Below, piece by piece: positions 1 through 8,246 of a stretch of DNA of 64,000 nt. The stretch is taken from the NCBI GenBank assembly GCA_963710535.1, contig CAVQAW010000003.1, forward strand, positions 434,001-498,000, read 5' to 3'. The DNA is from Pelagihabitans sp963710535. Its GTDB lineage: Bacteria; Bacteroidota; Bacteroidia; Flavobacteriales; Flavobacteriaceae. Every line of letters begins with the position of its first letter. The stretch's first letter is position 1. A model generated the notes under the pieces. It ran no database searches, was not told the DNA's origin, and saw only the letters and a list, made by a program, of their open reading frames with translations. A program made the translations under genes and the position numbers.

Positions 1-247
1 TGAATTTGTGCAGGCCACCGGCCTGTACCAGAATATCAATCTTGGGCCTAAGGAAAAGATGGTAAGTATTGCCTAAAATAACATCGGGATTTATTTCCTC
101 CCGCAATTCCTTTTGATGTACCCCTTTCACCGAAGCAGCCGTGCCCACCGGCATGAAAATCGGTGTTTCGATGGTCCCGTGGTCGGTCGTCATGCTGCCT
201 GCGCGCGCTTTGCTTTGGGGATCGGTATGGTGTAAGGTAAATTTCAT
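1..247 (-). CDS. tgt: Queuine tRNA-ribosyltransferase, N-terminal part (cut by window edge)
   Basis: The reverse strand encodes 82 codons from an ATG at 247, beginning MKFTLHHTDPQSKARAG and continuing through TIETPIFMPVGT and ILGNTYHLFLRP. These are the hallmark N-terminal segments of bacterial Tgt, which exchanges guanine for preQ1 at the wobble position of tRNAs with GUN anticodons. The rest of the (beta/alpha)8 barrel and the zinc site lie beyond base 1. It is divergent from the transketolase genes. Identity is clear from the motifs; only completeness is unknown. Confidence 0.95.
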   Translation of the reverse strand, partial: MKFTLHHTDPQSKARAGSMTTDHGTIETPIFMPVGTAASVKGVHQKELREEINPDVILGNTYHLFLRPKIDILVQAGGLHKF

Positions 248-514
248 GAATTAAAACAGCGCATTTCATAAGGTAAGGCAAAAGCCGAAAAAATCCGAAC
301 CACGTATGGCAGTCATGGAAAAATCGGCCAAGCCGGTTGAGCACATCCAATTTGCGCCATTTACGGCGGTAAAGATAGTCAACTGACCCGCAATAGTTCC
401 TTAACAAAAAAATAAAATTAGCCTGTCGGCAAGACATTCCCAGATCAAAAGGGGTGGTTTTCCTTGCAATCGGAAGATTTGGACTACCTCGCAAAGAATT
501 AATCAACATGGTAC
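248..514. other. Divergent intergenic region tgt / transketolase
   Basis: About 320 bases separate the tgt start from the transketolase start at 567. I see no supportable gene. Overlapping open frames here are shadows of the tgt 5' end and its upstream region. The only structured element found is the transketolase promoter at its right end. Confidence 0.5.
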
Positions 515-545
515 TTGTATACCCAAAAGATTGCCATTACTTTTG
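515..545 (+). promoter_or_regulatory. Bacteroidota-type promoter of the transketolase operon
   Basis: TTG at 515-517, a 20-base spacer and TACTTTTG at 538-545 match the TTG-N(17-21)-TAnnTTTG promoter of this phylum. Transcription should begin near 550. That excludes the upstream in-frame ATG at 531 and supports the ATG at 567 with a leader of about 17 bases. Confidence 0.65.
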
Positions 546-566
546 GAAATCAAAAACAAATCAGCC

Positions 567-1412
567 ATGCCGAAAATTGAGGAACTTCAGGACATCGTAC
601 AACAGACAAGGAGAGACATCCTTAGAATGGTACATAAGGTAAATTCAGGGCATCCTGGCGGATCGCTTGGCTGTACAGAATTCATGGTCGCCCTGTACCA
701 CGAGATCATGGAATTAAAGAAAGGATTCAACATGGACGGCATTGGAGAGGACCTCTTCTTTTTATCGAACGGGCATATCTCGCCCGTCTTTTACAGTGTC
801 CTGGCCCGTAAAGGCTATTTCCCGATTGCCGAACTCAGTACATTCAGGCTCATCAATTCCCGTTTACAGGGGCATCCGGCGACCCACGAAGGTTTGCCCG
901 GAATTCGTGTGGCATCGGGTTCGTTGGGCCAAGGCATGTCAGTGGCCATAGGGGCCGCATTGGCGAAAAAATTGAACAATGACAAACATTTGATCTATAG
1001 CTTGCACGGGGATGGGGAGCTTCAGGAAGGACAAAATTGGGAGGCCATTATGTACGCTGCGGGCAACAAGGTAGATAATCTCATTTCTACGATAGACCAC
1101 AATGGACAACAAATAGACGGACCGACGAACCAGGTATTGCCCATGGGCGATCTTGCCGAAAAATTCAAGGTTTTTGGATGGGATGTTTTGGAGGTAAAAC
1201 AAGGAAATGACCTGAAAAGTGTCATTCAAGGTCTAAAAGAGGCCAAATCAAGGACCGGCAAGGGCAAACCGGTCTGTATCATCCTCGATACCATCATGGG
1301 CCATGGGGTCGATTTTATGATGTATACCCACGCATGGCATGGCAAGGCCCCCAACGATGCCCAGTTGGAAAATGCCCTTTCACAGAATCCAGTAACCTTA
1401 GGCGACTACTAA
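567..1412 (+). CDS. Transketolase, N-terminal (thiamine-binding) subunit
   Basis: 281 residues starting MPKIEELQDIVQQ. It is the N-terminal half of transketolase, carrying the thiamine diphosphate/Mg site (HGDGELQEGQNWE, with conserved GDG and N) and the SGHPGGSLG and GSLGQGMSVAIG segments of the Pyr/PP module. With the following gene it would form a split transketolase that moves two-carbon ketol units in the non-oxidative pentose phosphate pathway. Split enzymes are common in Bacteroidota. The start at 567 is preferred over ATG 531 because of the promoter position and because homologues begin here. The partner gene follows after 10 bases. Confidence 0.93.
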   Translation: MPKIEELQDIVQQTRRDILRMVHKVNSGHPGGSLGCTEFMVALYHEIMELKKGFNMDGIGEDLFFLSNGHISPVFYSVLARKGYFPIAELSTFRLINSRLQGHPATHEGLPGIRVASGSLGQGMSVAIGAALAKKLNNDKHLIYSLHGDGELQEGQNWEAIMYAAGNKVDNLISTIDHNGQQIDGPTNQVLPMGDLAEKFKVFGWDVLEVKQGNDLKSVIQGLKEAKSRTGKGKPVCIILDTIMGHGVDFMMYTHAWHGKAPNDAQLENALSQNPVTLGDY

Positions 1413-1422
1413 ACCAAAAGCG

Positions 1423-2376
1423 ATGAAAAAATACATTGATCAAGGAAAAAATGATACAAGAAGCGGATTTGGTGCCGGAATGACCGAATTGGGCAGAACC
1501 CATGCAAATGTGGTCGCCCTATGTGCCGACCTGGTCGGTTCCCTAAAAATAGAACAGTTCATTGAAGAAAATCCACATCGGTTTTTTCAAATAGGCATAG
1601 CCGAAGCGAACATGATGGGTATTGCCGCTGGGCTGACCATTGGCGGGAAGATACCGTTTACGGGTACTTTCGCGAACTTTTCCACCGGTCGCGTGTACGA
1701 CCAGATCAGGCAATCGATCGCCTATTCAGACAAGAACGTGAAAATATGCGCCTCCCATGCCGGGCTTACCCTTGGAGAAGATGGCGCCACCCACCAGATA
1801 TTGGAAGATATCGGTTTGATGAAAATGCTTCCGGGCATGACGGTGATCAATACCTGTGATTACAATCAGACAAAAGCGGCAACCATTGCCATTGCAGACC
1901 ATCATGGTCCCGTATATTTGCGATTTGGGCGGCCCAAAGTGGCCAATTTTACGCCCGTGGATCAAAAGTTTGAAATTGGAAAGGCCGTGTTGCTCAACGA
2001 AGGGAAAGACGTAACCATAGTGGCCACCGGACATTTGGTCTGGGAGGCCCTTATCGCGGCCGAAAATCTTGAAAAAGAAGGTATTTCCGCCGAGGTCATC
2101 AATATACACACCATCAAGCCCTTAGACGCGGCCGCCGTGTTAAAGTCTGTTAAAAAAACAGGGTGTATCGTCACTGCCGAAGAGCACAATTATTTAGGCG
2201 GACTTGGGGAAAGTGTTGCAGGAATGCTTGCAACCCAGCATCCTACGCCTCAAGAATTCGTAGCCACCAAGGATACTTTCGGTGAAAGCGGTACCCCGGA
2301 GCAGCTTATGGAAAAATATGGCCTTAACAATAAAGCGATATTAGAGGCCGTTCAAAAGGTACTAACGAGAAAATGA
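1423..2376 (+). CDS. Transketolase, C-terminal (pyrimidine-binding) subunit
   Basis: 317 residues. The sequence has GIAEANMMGIAAGL, with the glutamate that activates the thiamine aminopyrimidine, then the GLTLGEDGATHQ loop and a C-terminal transketolase domain with EEHNYLGGLGES. It is the obligate partner of the preceding subunit, 10 bases downstream in the same operon. Together they equal a full-length transketolase or DXPS-like chain; lack of DXPS-specific features and the split layout favour transketolase. Confidence 0.93.
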   Translation: MKKYIDQGKNDTRSGFGAGMTELGRTHANVVALCADLVGSLKIEQFIEENPHRFFQIGIAEANMMGIAAGLTIGGKIPFTGTFANFSTGRVYDQIRQSIAYSDKNVKICASHAGLTLGEDGATHQILEDIGLMKMLPGMTVINTCDYNQTKAATIAIADHHGPVYLRFGRPKVANFTPVDQKFEIGKAVLLNEGKDVTIVATGHLVWEALIAAENLEKEGISAEVINIHTIKPLDAAAVLKSVKKTGCIVTAEEHNYLGGLGESVAGMLATQHPTPQEFVATKDTFGESGTPEQLMEKYGLNNKAILEAVQKVLTRK

Positions 2377-2422
2377 TGATGGTATCGTTTTTGATACCCT
2401 CATGGTTTAAAAACGAGAACAT

Positions 2423-3019
2423 ATGAAAATTATCCGAAATTCTTTTTTGACGGCTTTTTTTGCTCTAATGGGACCTGCGATATTCGCGCAGAGCGGTCCC
2501 GGATTCGGCCTCAAGGGCGGATTAAACTACAATGCCAATGGCGATTATTTTGAATCGGCCGGAGACGCAGCCAGAGATCCAGGCGGCAACATTGGTTATC
2601 ATGTTGGTCTGTTCGCAAAGTTTGGCACCCAGATCTACATTCGCCCCGAATTGATCTACACCAGAACGACCTCTGATTATGACGGGTCGGATTTCAAGAT
2701 GGGGAAGCTCGACGCCCCTTTGCTCGTCGGATTAAAAGTCATTGGCCCATTGCACGTATTTGGAGGGCCGGCGTTCCAATACATCCTGGATACCGAGTTC
2801 GATGGAATCACCATCAATGATGTGGAGAATGATTTTTCAGTGGGCCTGCATGTCGGTGCAGGTTTAAATTTGGGCAAACTTGGAATCGATTTGAGGTACG
2901 AACGCGGACTGAGCAACAATGAAGCAAGGTTTATCAACACCAACATCACCAATGTGCCCAACAGCCGGTTAGATACCCGGCCAAATCAATTGATTTTGAG
3001 CCTCTCCCTTCAATTATAA
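2423..3019 (+). CDS. Outer membrane beta-barrel protein (porin-family fold)
   Basis: 198 residues with a Sec signal peptide ending near FAQSGPGFGLKGG. Alternating beta strands follow (GLKGGLNYNANG, YHVGLFAKFG, FSVGLHVGAGLNLG, LGIDLRYERGLS) and a C-terminal strand rich in leucine and serine. This is the usual Bacteroidota 8-stranded OMP_b-brl type seen next to many unrelated genes; the ligand is unknown. It follows the transketolase operon after 46 bases and ends just before a strong terminator. Confidence 0.8.
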   Translation: MKIIRNSFLTAFFALMGPAIFAQSGPGFGLKGGLNYNANGDYFESAGDAARDPGGNIGYHVGLFAKFGTQIYIRPELIYTRTTSDYDGSDFKMGKLDAPLLVGLKVIGPLHVFGGPAFQYILDTEFDGITINDVENDFSVGLHVGAGLNLGKLGIDLRYERGLSNNEARFINTNITNVPNSRLDTRPNQLILSLSLQL

Positions 3020-3041
3020 AGACCTTGGCCCTTAACGGAAA

Positions 3042-3075
3042 AAGCCCGGACATTCTCATGTCCGGGCTTCTTTTC
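3042..3075 (+). terminator. Intrinsic terminator
   Basis: A perfect 12-bp stem (AAGCCCGGACAT at 3042-3053 with its complement at 3058-3069), four-base loop, then a T-rich tail CTTTTCTT. It closes the outer membrane protein transcript and faces the convergent FKBP lipoprotein gene. Confidence 0.85.
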
Positions 3076-3121
3076 TTCAAGCATTCGGTAATTTGTTAGC
3101 ACTTTATTTTCCTTGTGATGA

Positions 3122-4069
3122 TCAACTGTCCGGATCCAAATAATCCGGTATCCCATCGCCATCGGTATCAGGAAAGGTTATATTGCCCTCCGCATCGATT
3201 ACTATTTCATCCTTGGTGGCGATCTCATCACCATCATCATCATTGTCCAAATAATTGGGGAATCCGTCATTATCGGTGTTCTCGTCCAAGAGGTTTCCAT
3301 CGCCATCGAGGTCTTCCAATTTGGTGGGAACCCCATCCTGATCATGATCGGCAGTTTCGGTGATGAGCAACTGAATGTCAAAAACCAAGGGGGCGTATGC
3401 CGCTCCCGGCTGCGTGCCCCTGAAATAGGCAAGACCGGAAGGCATAAATATGATGCCCACCCCGTACTCCTCTATATCAAAGGTACCGTCCTCGTTCACG
3501 ATGATGTCACCACCGGACTTGAATTTTGGCAGGGCTTCCTTGAATCCTGTAATGGTACCCGGATTCGACTGGGTCAAAGTTCCCGGAAGGTCGAACCAGA
3601 TAGGTGCGAGAATATTGCTGTCAAAAATGGTCCCATCCAATCTAAAACCGTTGTATCGCAAATAAACCGAGTCCATTTGGGTGGGATTCTCGCCAACGCC
3701 TTCCCGTGCGATCAGGTAATAGAAAGTATGCGGCACGTCTTCTTCCACTTCCGTCAAGGCAAAAGCACTGGAAGAAACGTTAATGGTTTCCGATTCGACC
3801 TGATCGATCATTGGGGTTTTATCTGCATTGCTGCCGGCAATGGTGTCTATTTTTATCTTAAAATCAAAATCGGCCGGAGGTGAGGCGAATTCTTCGTAGT
3901 TATAGAAATGGGTCTCCAAATAATCCCGTATGGCAACGTCATCTTCAAGGGTAACCTCTCCCAAAGGTCTCGGCGGTATCACCTCCACCTGTGGGTCATC
4001 GTCTTTTCTACAGGACGAAATCGCCATCATGATCACTACCATCAATAAAAATACTCGGTTTACGCCCAT
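3122..4069 (-). CDS. FKBP-type peptidyl-prolyl isomerase lipoprotein with calcium-binding tail
   Basis: 315 residues. N-terminal lipoprotein signal with lipobox AISSC near residue 20. An FKBP domain occupies roughly residues 110-230 (VYLRYNGFRLDGTIFDSN, TITGFKEALPKFKSGG, IIFMPSGLAYF). The C-terminal 75 residues are aspartate-rich thrombospondin type-3-like repeats (DHDQDGVPTKLEDLDGDG, DTDGDGIPDYLDPD), which bind calcium in other proteins. It is probably an envelope-anchored proline isomerase that helps fold outer-membrane or secreted proteins. Gliding-associated FKBP lipoproteins of Flavobacteriaceae look similar, but no gliding genes are nearby. Confidence 0.85.
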   Translation of the reverse strand: MGVNRVFLLMVVIMMAISSCRKDDDPQVEVIPPRPLGEVTLEDDVAIRDYLETHFYNYEEFASPPADFDFKIKIDTIAGSNADKTPMIDQVESETINVSSSAFALTEVEEDVPHTFYYLIAREGVGENPTQMDSVYLRYNGFRLDGTIFDSNILAPIWFDLPGTLTQSNPGTITGFKEALPKFKSGGDIIVNEDGTFDIEEYGVGIIFMPSGLAYFRGTQPGAAYAPLVFDIQLLITETADHDQDGVPTKLEDLDGDGNLLDENTDNDGFPNYLDNDDDGDEIATKDEIVIDAEGNITFPDTDGDGIPDYLDPDS

Positions 4070-4156
4070 CTAATCGGTATTATCAACATTTAGGGGCGCA
4101 AGATACAATTTTCCCCTATTTTTGCTGAAGTAGTTAACAAAGAATTTGGTTTGTAA

Positions 4157-4582
4157 ATGCGTATCGACAAGTACCTCTGGAGTACCCGTTACTTCAAAAC
4201 ACGCAGCATGGCCACCACGGCCTGTAAAAAGGGACAGGTCAAGGTTAATGACCAGGTGGTGAAACCATCGCGCGAGGTGTATCCCACCGATCAGATCATG
4301 GTTCGAAAAGATCAAATCAATCTTCAACTTTCGGTCCTCGACCTGCCGCCGAACCGGGTGGGTGCCAAATTGGTGGATATCTATCGCAAAGACTCCACGC
4401 CCAAAGAAGCTTTCGAGAAGAACGAACTCTTGCAGTATTCAAAGGATTACTATCGAAAAAAAGGCATGGGGCGGCCGACAAAAAAAGACAGAAGGGAGAT
4501 CCAAGACTATCTCCTGCCCAATAGATCGGACGAATCAGGTGCTCAAGAGGCCAGCGACATGGAAAATACGGGAGATGTTTGA
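4157..4582 (+). CDS. S4-domain RNA-binding protein (HslR/Hsp15 family)
   Basis: 141 residues. The first 60 form an S4 RNA-binding domain (MRIDKYLWSTRYFKTRSMATTACKK is the signature region). The basic tail KKGMGRPTKKDRREIQDY is typical of Hsp15-like proteins. In E. coli Hsp15 binds free 50S subunits carrying a nascent chain after heat shock, so a ribosome-rescue role is likely. It is divergent from the FKBP lipoprotein and stands alone. Confidence 0.85.
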   Translation: MRIDKYLWSTRYFKTRSMATTACKKGQVKVNDQVVKPSREVYPTDQIMVRKDQINLQLSVLDLPPNRVGAKLVDIYRKDSTPKEAFEKNELLQYSKDYYRKKGMGRPTKKDRREIQDYLLPNRSDESGAQEASDMENTGDV

Positions 4583-4630
4583 TTTTTGAAAGAACCTCCA
4601 ATACGACCTGGCAAGGCCGTTGTGCAAAAC

Positions 4631-4662
4631 TTGCTAGGTTATGAAACCGTTCTTTATCTTTG
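4631..4662 (+). promoter_or_regulatory. Promoter of the phosphoribosyltransferase gene
   Basis: TTG at 4631-4633, 21 bases, then TATCTTTG at 4655-4662. Transcription would begin near 4667, which rules out the in-frame start at 4660 and supports ATG 4684. Confidence 0.6.
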
Positions 4663-4683
4663 ACCTACAAGACCCACTTAAAA

Positions 4684-5181
4684 ATGGACAACAAAATCTT
4701 ATCCCATCAGCAAATTCAGCACAAGATCAGGCGCATCGCCTATCAGATCTACGAGGCCAATGTAGATGAAAAGGAAATAGTTATCGCAGGAATCGATGGC
4801 GGAGGTTTGAATTTTGCCAAGAAAATCCAAACGGTGCTCCGAACCATCACGGAGGCCGAAATATTACTCTGCAAGGTATTCATGGATAAAAAAAATCCTT
4901 TGGCCAGTGGCGTGACCACTTCGATACCCGAAGCAGCTTATGCCAACAAGTCGGTGGTCCTGGTCGATGATGTCCTGAATTCAGGCACAACATTGATCTA
5001 TGGGGTGCAGCATTTTTTAAAAACCCCGCTGAAACAACTGAAAACCGCCGTCTTAGTGAACCGAAACCACAAAAAATATCCCGTGAAGGCCGATTATAAG
5101 GGCATCTCGCTCTCTACTTCATTAAAGGAACATGTGCACGTAAAGTTCCAGGCCAAAAATGACATGGTTTACCTAGACTAA
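4684..5181 (+). CDS. Phosphoribosyltransferase (PyrR-like type I fold)
   Basis: 165 residues from MDNKILSHQQIQHKIRRIA. VVLVDDVLNSGTTL, about residues 94-107, is the PRPP-binding loop of type I phosphoribosyltransferases, and IVIAGIDGGGLNFA is the first loop. Size and N-terminal helix resemble PyrR or hypoxanthine phosphoribosyltransferases; the exact base cannot be read from the sequence. Its 3' end overlaps the convergent aroK gene by 9 bases. Confidence 0.82.
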   Translation: MDNKILSHQQIQHKIRRIAYQIYEANVDEKEIVIAGIDGGGLNFAKKIQTVLRTITEAEILLCKVFMDKKNPLASGVTTSIPEAAYANKSVVLVDDVLNSGTTLIYGVQHFLKTPLKQLKTAVLVNRNHKKYPVKADYKGISLSTSLKEHVHVKFQAKNDMVYLD

Positions 5182-5691
5182 AAGGGTAAGCATTTCATCT
5201 ATTATGGCTTCGACGCCCTTTCCATCACCATTGATGGTATGGTTTGCCATGGTATAGAATTGATTTCTCTCAAAAAGATGTTTGCCTATAAATTCGGGCA
5301 AGGCCTCCTCTGAATGGTGCTTTATCAATGGCCTACCCTCTTTTTCCCTGAACAGGCGTTCCACCAAGGTCGCAATCGAAAGCTTGAGGTAAAAAACATT
5401 GGGCGTGGCTTCCAAAATGAATTGCATATTGTTTCCATAACAAGGGGTGCCCCCCCCGGTCGCCAGCACAAAGTTATCTTGCAGATCCAGAATTTCCTTT
5501 AGATAAAGATGCTCTTTTTTTCTAAAGTATAGCTCTCCTTTGGTGCTGAATATTTCGGGTATGGTCTGGCCTTCAGCTTCTTCAATGTACCGATCTTGGT
5601 CGATGAATTGAAGTTGAAGCCGATTCGATAGGACTTTCCCCACGGTCGATTTCCCACTGCCCATATAGCCCAATAAAACTATTTTCACCAA
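5173..5691 (-). CDS. aroK: Shikimate kinase
   Basis: 172 residues, the full length of the family. Walker A motif GYMGSGKSTVGK lies at residues 8-19, the shikimate-binding D-R pair in FIDQDRYIE, the GGGTPC segment, and the lid FREKEGRPLI. It phosphorylates shikimate at O3 in aromatic amino acid synthesis. It converges on the phosphoribosyltransferase gene with a 9-base overlap and no room for a terminator. Confidence 0.95.
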   Translation of the reverse strand: MVKIVLLGYMGSGKSTVGKVLSNRLQLQFIDQDRYIEEAEGQTIPEIFSTKGELYFRKKEHLYLKEILDLQDNFVLATGGGTPCYGNNMQFILEATPNVFYLKLSIATLVERLFREKEGRPLIKHHSEEALPEFIGKHLFERNQFYTMANHTINGDGKGVEAIIDEMLTLLV

Positions 5692-5761
5692 TTCGATTTT
5701 TAAAAATATACAGCGCTCTTTTTCAATTTCAAAGAAAAGGTAAATTTCTCGTAAAATCGAC

Positions 5762-5791
5762 TTGTTAAATAAATTATAGATATTATATTTG
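5762..5791 (+). promoter_or_regulatory. Promoter of tRNA-Lys
   Basis: TTG at 5762-5764, 19 bases, TATATTTG at 5784-5791: a perfect fit to the phylum consensus. Expected start is near 5796, about 58 bases before the mature tRNA. Confidence 0.75.
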
Positions 5792-5853
5792 CACCCTCAT
5801 TAGGCGCACCCCGCTACAGCAATCTGTATAAGATGCCCAATTATTGAAACAAT

Positions 5854-5926
5854 GACCTGGTAGCTCAGTTGGTAGAGCATCTCCCTTTTAAGGAGAGGGT
5901 CCTGGGTTCGAGCCCCAGCCCGGTCA
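5854..5926 (+). tRNA. trnK: tRNA-Lys (anticodon TTT)
   Basis: The 73-base gene folds into a full cloverleaf: acceptor strand GACCTGG, D arm GCTCAGTTGGTAGAGC, anticodon stem TCTCC/GGAGA with loop CTTTTAA (anticodon TTT), and T arm CTGGG-TTCGAGC-CCCAG. The 3' acceptor strand CCCGGTC leaves one U-C mismatch at position 5-68. CCA is not encoded. The last 23 bases are part of the attachment site used by the island that follows. Confidence 0.95.
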
Positions 5927-5928
5927 CT
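5904..5928 (+). repeat. attL: 25-bp direct repeat in the tRNA-Lys 3' end
   Basis: This stretch covers the T arm and 3' acceptor strand of tRNA-Lys plus two bases. It is repeated exactly at 12776-12800, where no tRNA is present. The identity starts and stops sharply on both sides. That is the usual trace of site-specific integration into a tRNA gene. Confidence 0.9.
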
Positions 5929-5950
5929 TTTAGACTTCACAGTATATTCA

Positions 5951-5993
5951 AAAAGCCTTTAAATCGTTGATTTAGAGGCTTTTAATTTTTTAT
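5951..5993 (+). terminator. Intrinsic terminator just inside the island
   Basis: A 15-bp stem (5951-5965 with 5969-5983, one G-T pair), loop GTT and tail TAATTTTT. It now terminates the tRNA-Lys transcript and insulates the integrase gene. It belongs to the island, not the original locus. Confidence 0.8.
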
Positions 5994-6024
5994 ACTTCCA
6001 TTTGATATCAGTTGAAATCATCTG

Positions 6025-6078
6025 TTCTGGTGCGCTATTCGGTGCGTACTTTTCAAATTCGCAAAATGCGCACCAGAA
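6025..6078. repeat. Left-end repeat cluster, candidate integrase arm sites
   Basis: Bases 6029-6052 (GGTGCGCTATTCGGTGCGTA then CTTT) recur at 12707-12730 with 22 of 24 positions identical and the same orientation. In addition TTCTGGTGCGC at 6025-6035 is inverted exactly at 6068-6078. Repeats near both ends of a tRNA-integrated element, next to the integrase gene, are what arm-type binding sites look like. Confidence 0.6.
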
Positions 6079-6160
6079 TCGTGTTAAAAAACTGTAAGTC
6101 AGTTTTTTACATCCATATTTTATTCAACTTAATACTATCATTAACTAAAAATTATCAGTT

Positions 6161-7429
6161 ATGGAGGTGCGCAATTCTTTCTCGATTTTATTTTTTCTAA
6201 AAACAAGCAACTTAGATAGAAACGGTCAAGTTCCTATTTTCCTCCGTATTACGGTGGATGGCAAGCGATGTGAACTTAGTATCAAGCGCAAGGTAAACCC
6301 TTCAAATTGGTGTCCTGAATCGAACAGTTTGAAGTCGAGGGGTTCGAACCCAAGGCTCGATGATTTAAACAATTACATGGATGACATTAAAACCAGATTG
6401 TACAAAATTCATGGAAACCTCATGTCCAAAGGCAAACCATTCACGGCGATAATGCTGAAGAATAAATTTCTGAACAAAGATGAAAAATATAAGACCCTCT
6501 TGACCATTTATGATGAGCACAACAACCAGATTGAACAATTGGTCGGACTAGAATACTCCTACGGGGCATATAGAAGACATATCCGTACACGAAATCACCT
6601 TGCAGCTTTTATCAAAAGGGAATATAGGTTGGAGGATATTTTCGTAAAGGAAGTGGACTTAAAATTTATCAATCGCTTCCATCATTACTTAAAGATGAAA
6701 AAGATCGGCAACCAAAATACCAAAACCAAGTATGTCATCAACTTTAAAAAGATCATGCGAATCGCTTTTGCCAACAATTGGACCAACAAAGACCCTTTCT
6801 TTCATTGGAAGGCCAAATGGAAAAAAGTGGAACGGGATGTATTGACCGGATTGGAACTCCGCATATTGATGGAACACGAATTTGTCATTAGCCGTTTGGA
6901 ACAGGTGAGGGATATATTTATTTTTTGCTGTTTTACCGGCTTGGCATATGTCGACGTCCAAAAATTATCGAACAAACATGTTGTTTTGGGAATGGATGGT
7001 GAACGTTGGATAAAAATCAATCGCTCCAAGACAGATTCCAGGAGCAGTATTCCCTTGCTCCCTGTTGCAGAAGAAATATTGGCCAAGTATGCACGTTTTC
7101 CAAAATCATCAGATAAAGAATTATTGCTTCCGGTGGTTAGCAACCAGAAAACCAATGCCTTTTTAAAAGAAATTGCCCTGCTCTGTACCATTGAAAAAAA
7201 CCTGACCTTTCATTTGGCGCGGCATACCTTCGCCACAACGGTCACTTTGGCCAATGGCATCCCCATTGAATCGGTCAGTAAAATGTTGGGGCATCAGTCT
7301 TTAAAAACAACCCAAATCTATGCCAAGGTGTTGGATCTAAAATTGAGGAATGATATGGCCAAACTTAGAGGCAAGTTTTCAAAAATAAATTCCAAAAACA
7401 GTATAGAAGTTCAAAGGGAAAAAATTTAA
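6161..7429 (+). CDS. Tyrosine recombinase / integrase (CTnDOT-like)
   Basis: 422 residues. An N-terminal Arm-DNA-binding domain of the Bacteroidota type (SILFFLKTSNLDRNGQVPIF), a SAM-like core-binding domain (about 100-200), and a C-terminal catalytic domain. Catalytic residues seen: H351-x-x-R354 in HLARHTF, H378 in MLGHQS and the nucleophile Y387 in TTQIYAK. The place of the first conserved arginine (TGLR in most families) is TGLAYVDV, so Arg I is replaced by alanine; IntDOT also lacks it. It lies 235 bases from attL and reads away from the tRNA, so it should catalyse integration and excision of the island. Confidence 0.92.
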   Translation: MEVRNSFSILFFLKTSNLDRNGQVPIFLRITVDGKRCELSIKRKVNPSNWCPESNSLKSRGSNPRLDDLNNYMDDIKTRLYKIHGNLMSKGKPFTAIMLKNKFLNKDEKYKTLLTIYDEHNNQIEQLVGLEYSYGAYRRHIRTRNHLAAFIKREYRLEDIFVKEVDLKFINRFHHYLKMKKIGNQNTKTKYVINFKKIMRIAFANNWTNKDPFFHWKAKWKKVERDVLTGLELRILMEHEFVISRLEQVRDIFIFCCFTGLAYVDVQKLSNKHVVLGMDGERWIKINRSKTDSRSSIPLLPVAEEILAKYARFPKSSDKELLLPVVSNQKTNAFLKEIALLCTIEKNLTFHLARHTFATTVTLANGIPIESVSKMLGHQSLKTTQIYAKVLDLKLRNDMAKLRGKFSKINSKNSIEVQREKI

Positions 7430-7614
7430 TTTAAAATTCATAAATCCAATGGATAAAGGCTTTACGCCGTAATCCTGAACAGGTCTTATCTTCGACCTAC
7501 CACCCATACAACGAACGGTTAGCGCTTCAACATCAAAGTTTTGCTATCTTAGCTATAAGGATATATAGTGTTATCACTATATTCAATTGTTGGCAATAAT
7601 ATAAAAGAATAGTA

Positions 7615-8034
7615 ATGAAACGAATACATTTTGATAATATAAGTAAGAATTGGTTTTTAATCACGATTTTAATTCTGTCTATAATATTCTTACTTTTTGG
7701 GATATTTGAATTTATTCCATTCGAAAATCCGAAAATAAATAAGGGAATAAGCGGAATTGGATTTTTGTTACAGGCACTATTTTTCAGTAGAATGTTTTGG
7801 TACAAAAACTATGTCCAGTGGAATAAAAAAGGTGCGACTATCCGAATAAATTCCATTTTAGGAAAATCAATAATGTTCGACAATATAAAAGGGGCTGAAC
7901 TGGATGAAAAAAAGTTGATAATCACACAAAAGAATGGAAAAAAATTTATGTTTGACTTAAACGAAATTGCTGAATCTGACACTCAAAAACTGAATGAAAT
8001 TATAGTAAAAAATACTATTGCCAACAACGTATAA
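7615..8034 (+). CDS. Small membrane protein with PH-like cytoplasmic part, unknown function
   Basis: 139 residues, not recognised. Two hydrophobic segments (about residues 14-34 and 44-60) are followed by a beta-rich tail: WNKKGATIRINSILGKSI, ELDEKKLIITQKNGKKFMFDL. This resembles bacterial PH-like domains in small membrane proteins. Lysine/isoleucine-rich and clearly more AT-rich than the flanking chromosome. Cargo of the tRNA-Lys island. The last codons overlap a motif also found after the propeller gene at 10909. Confidence 0.6.
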   Translation: MKRIHFDNISKNWFLITILILSIIFLLFGIFEFIPFENPKINKGISGIGFLLQALFFSRMFWYKNYVQWNKKGATIRINSILGKSIMFDNIKGAELDEKKLIITQKNGKKFMFDLNEIAESDTQKLNEIIVKNTIANNV

Positions 8035-8246
8035 TCGCAATTACGGCGGATTCGACTAAGTCCGAATCCACTCGGAATTGCTAACGTCTGTGCTTAACCG
8101 AAAATTAAAGCATCCTAACCCGTAACTGACCGATATACGAAACCGTTCACATGACCAAAAACAATTAATCTTATTCGCTAAGCAGTAAAATTATATGTAT
8201 AAAAAATAAGCATGTTTTACCTCTAGTCAAAATTCAAATATTAAGC

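Noticed and set aside
2378..2400. GGTATC/GATACC hairpin after the transketolase genes as a terminator
   Set aside because: The stem is short and no T run follows; the outer membrane protein gene begins 46 bases after the transketolase stop, so read-through is as likely.
7504..8100. Integron attC sites flanking the island cargo (a GCTTAAC-like core is present near 8090)
   Set aside because: No matching GTTRRRY partner at the right distance and no integron integrase; the tyrosine recombinase is of the CTnDOT type.
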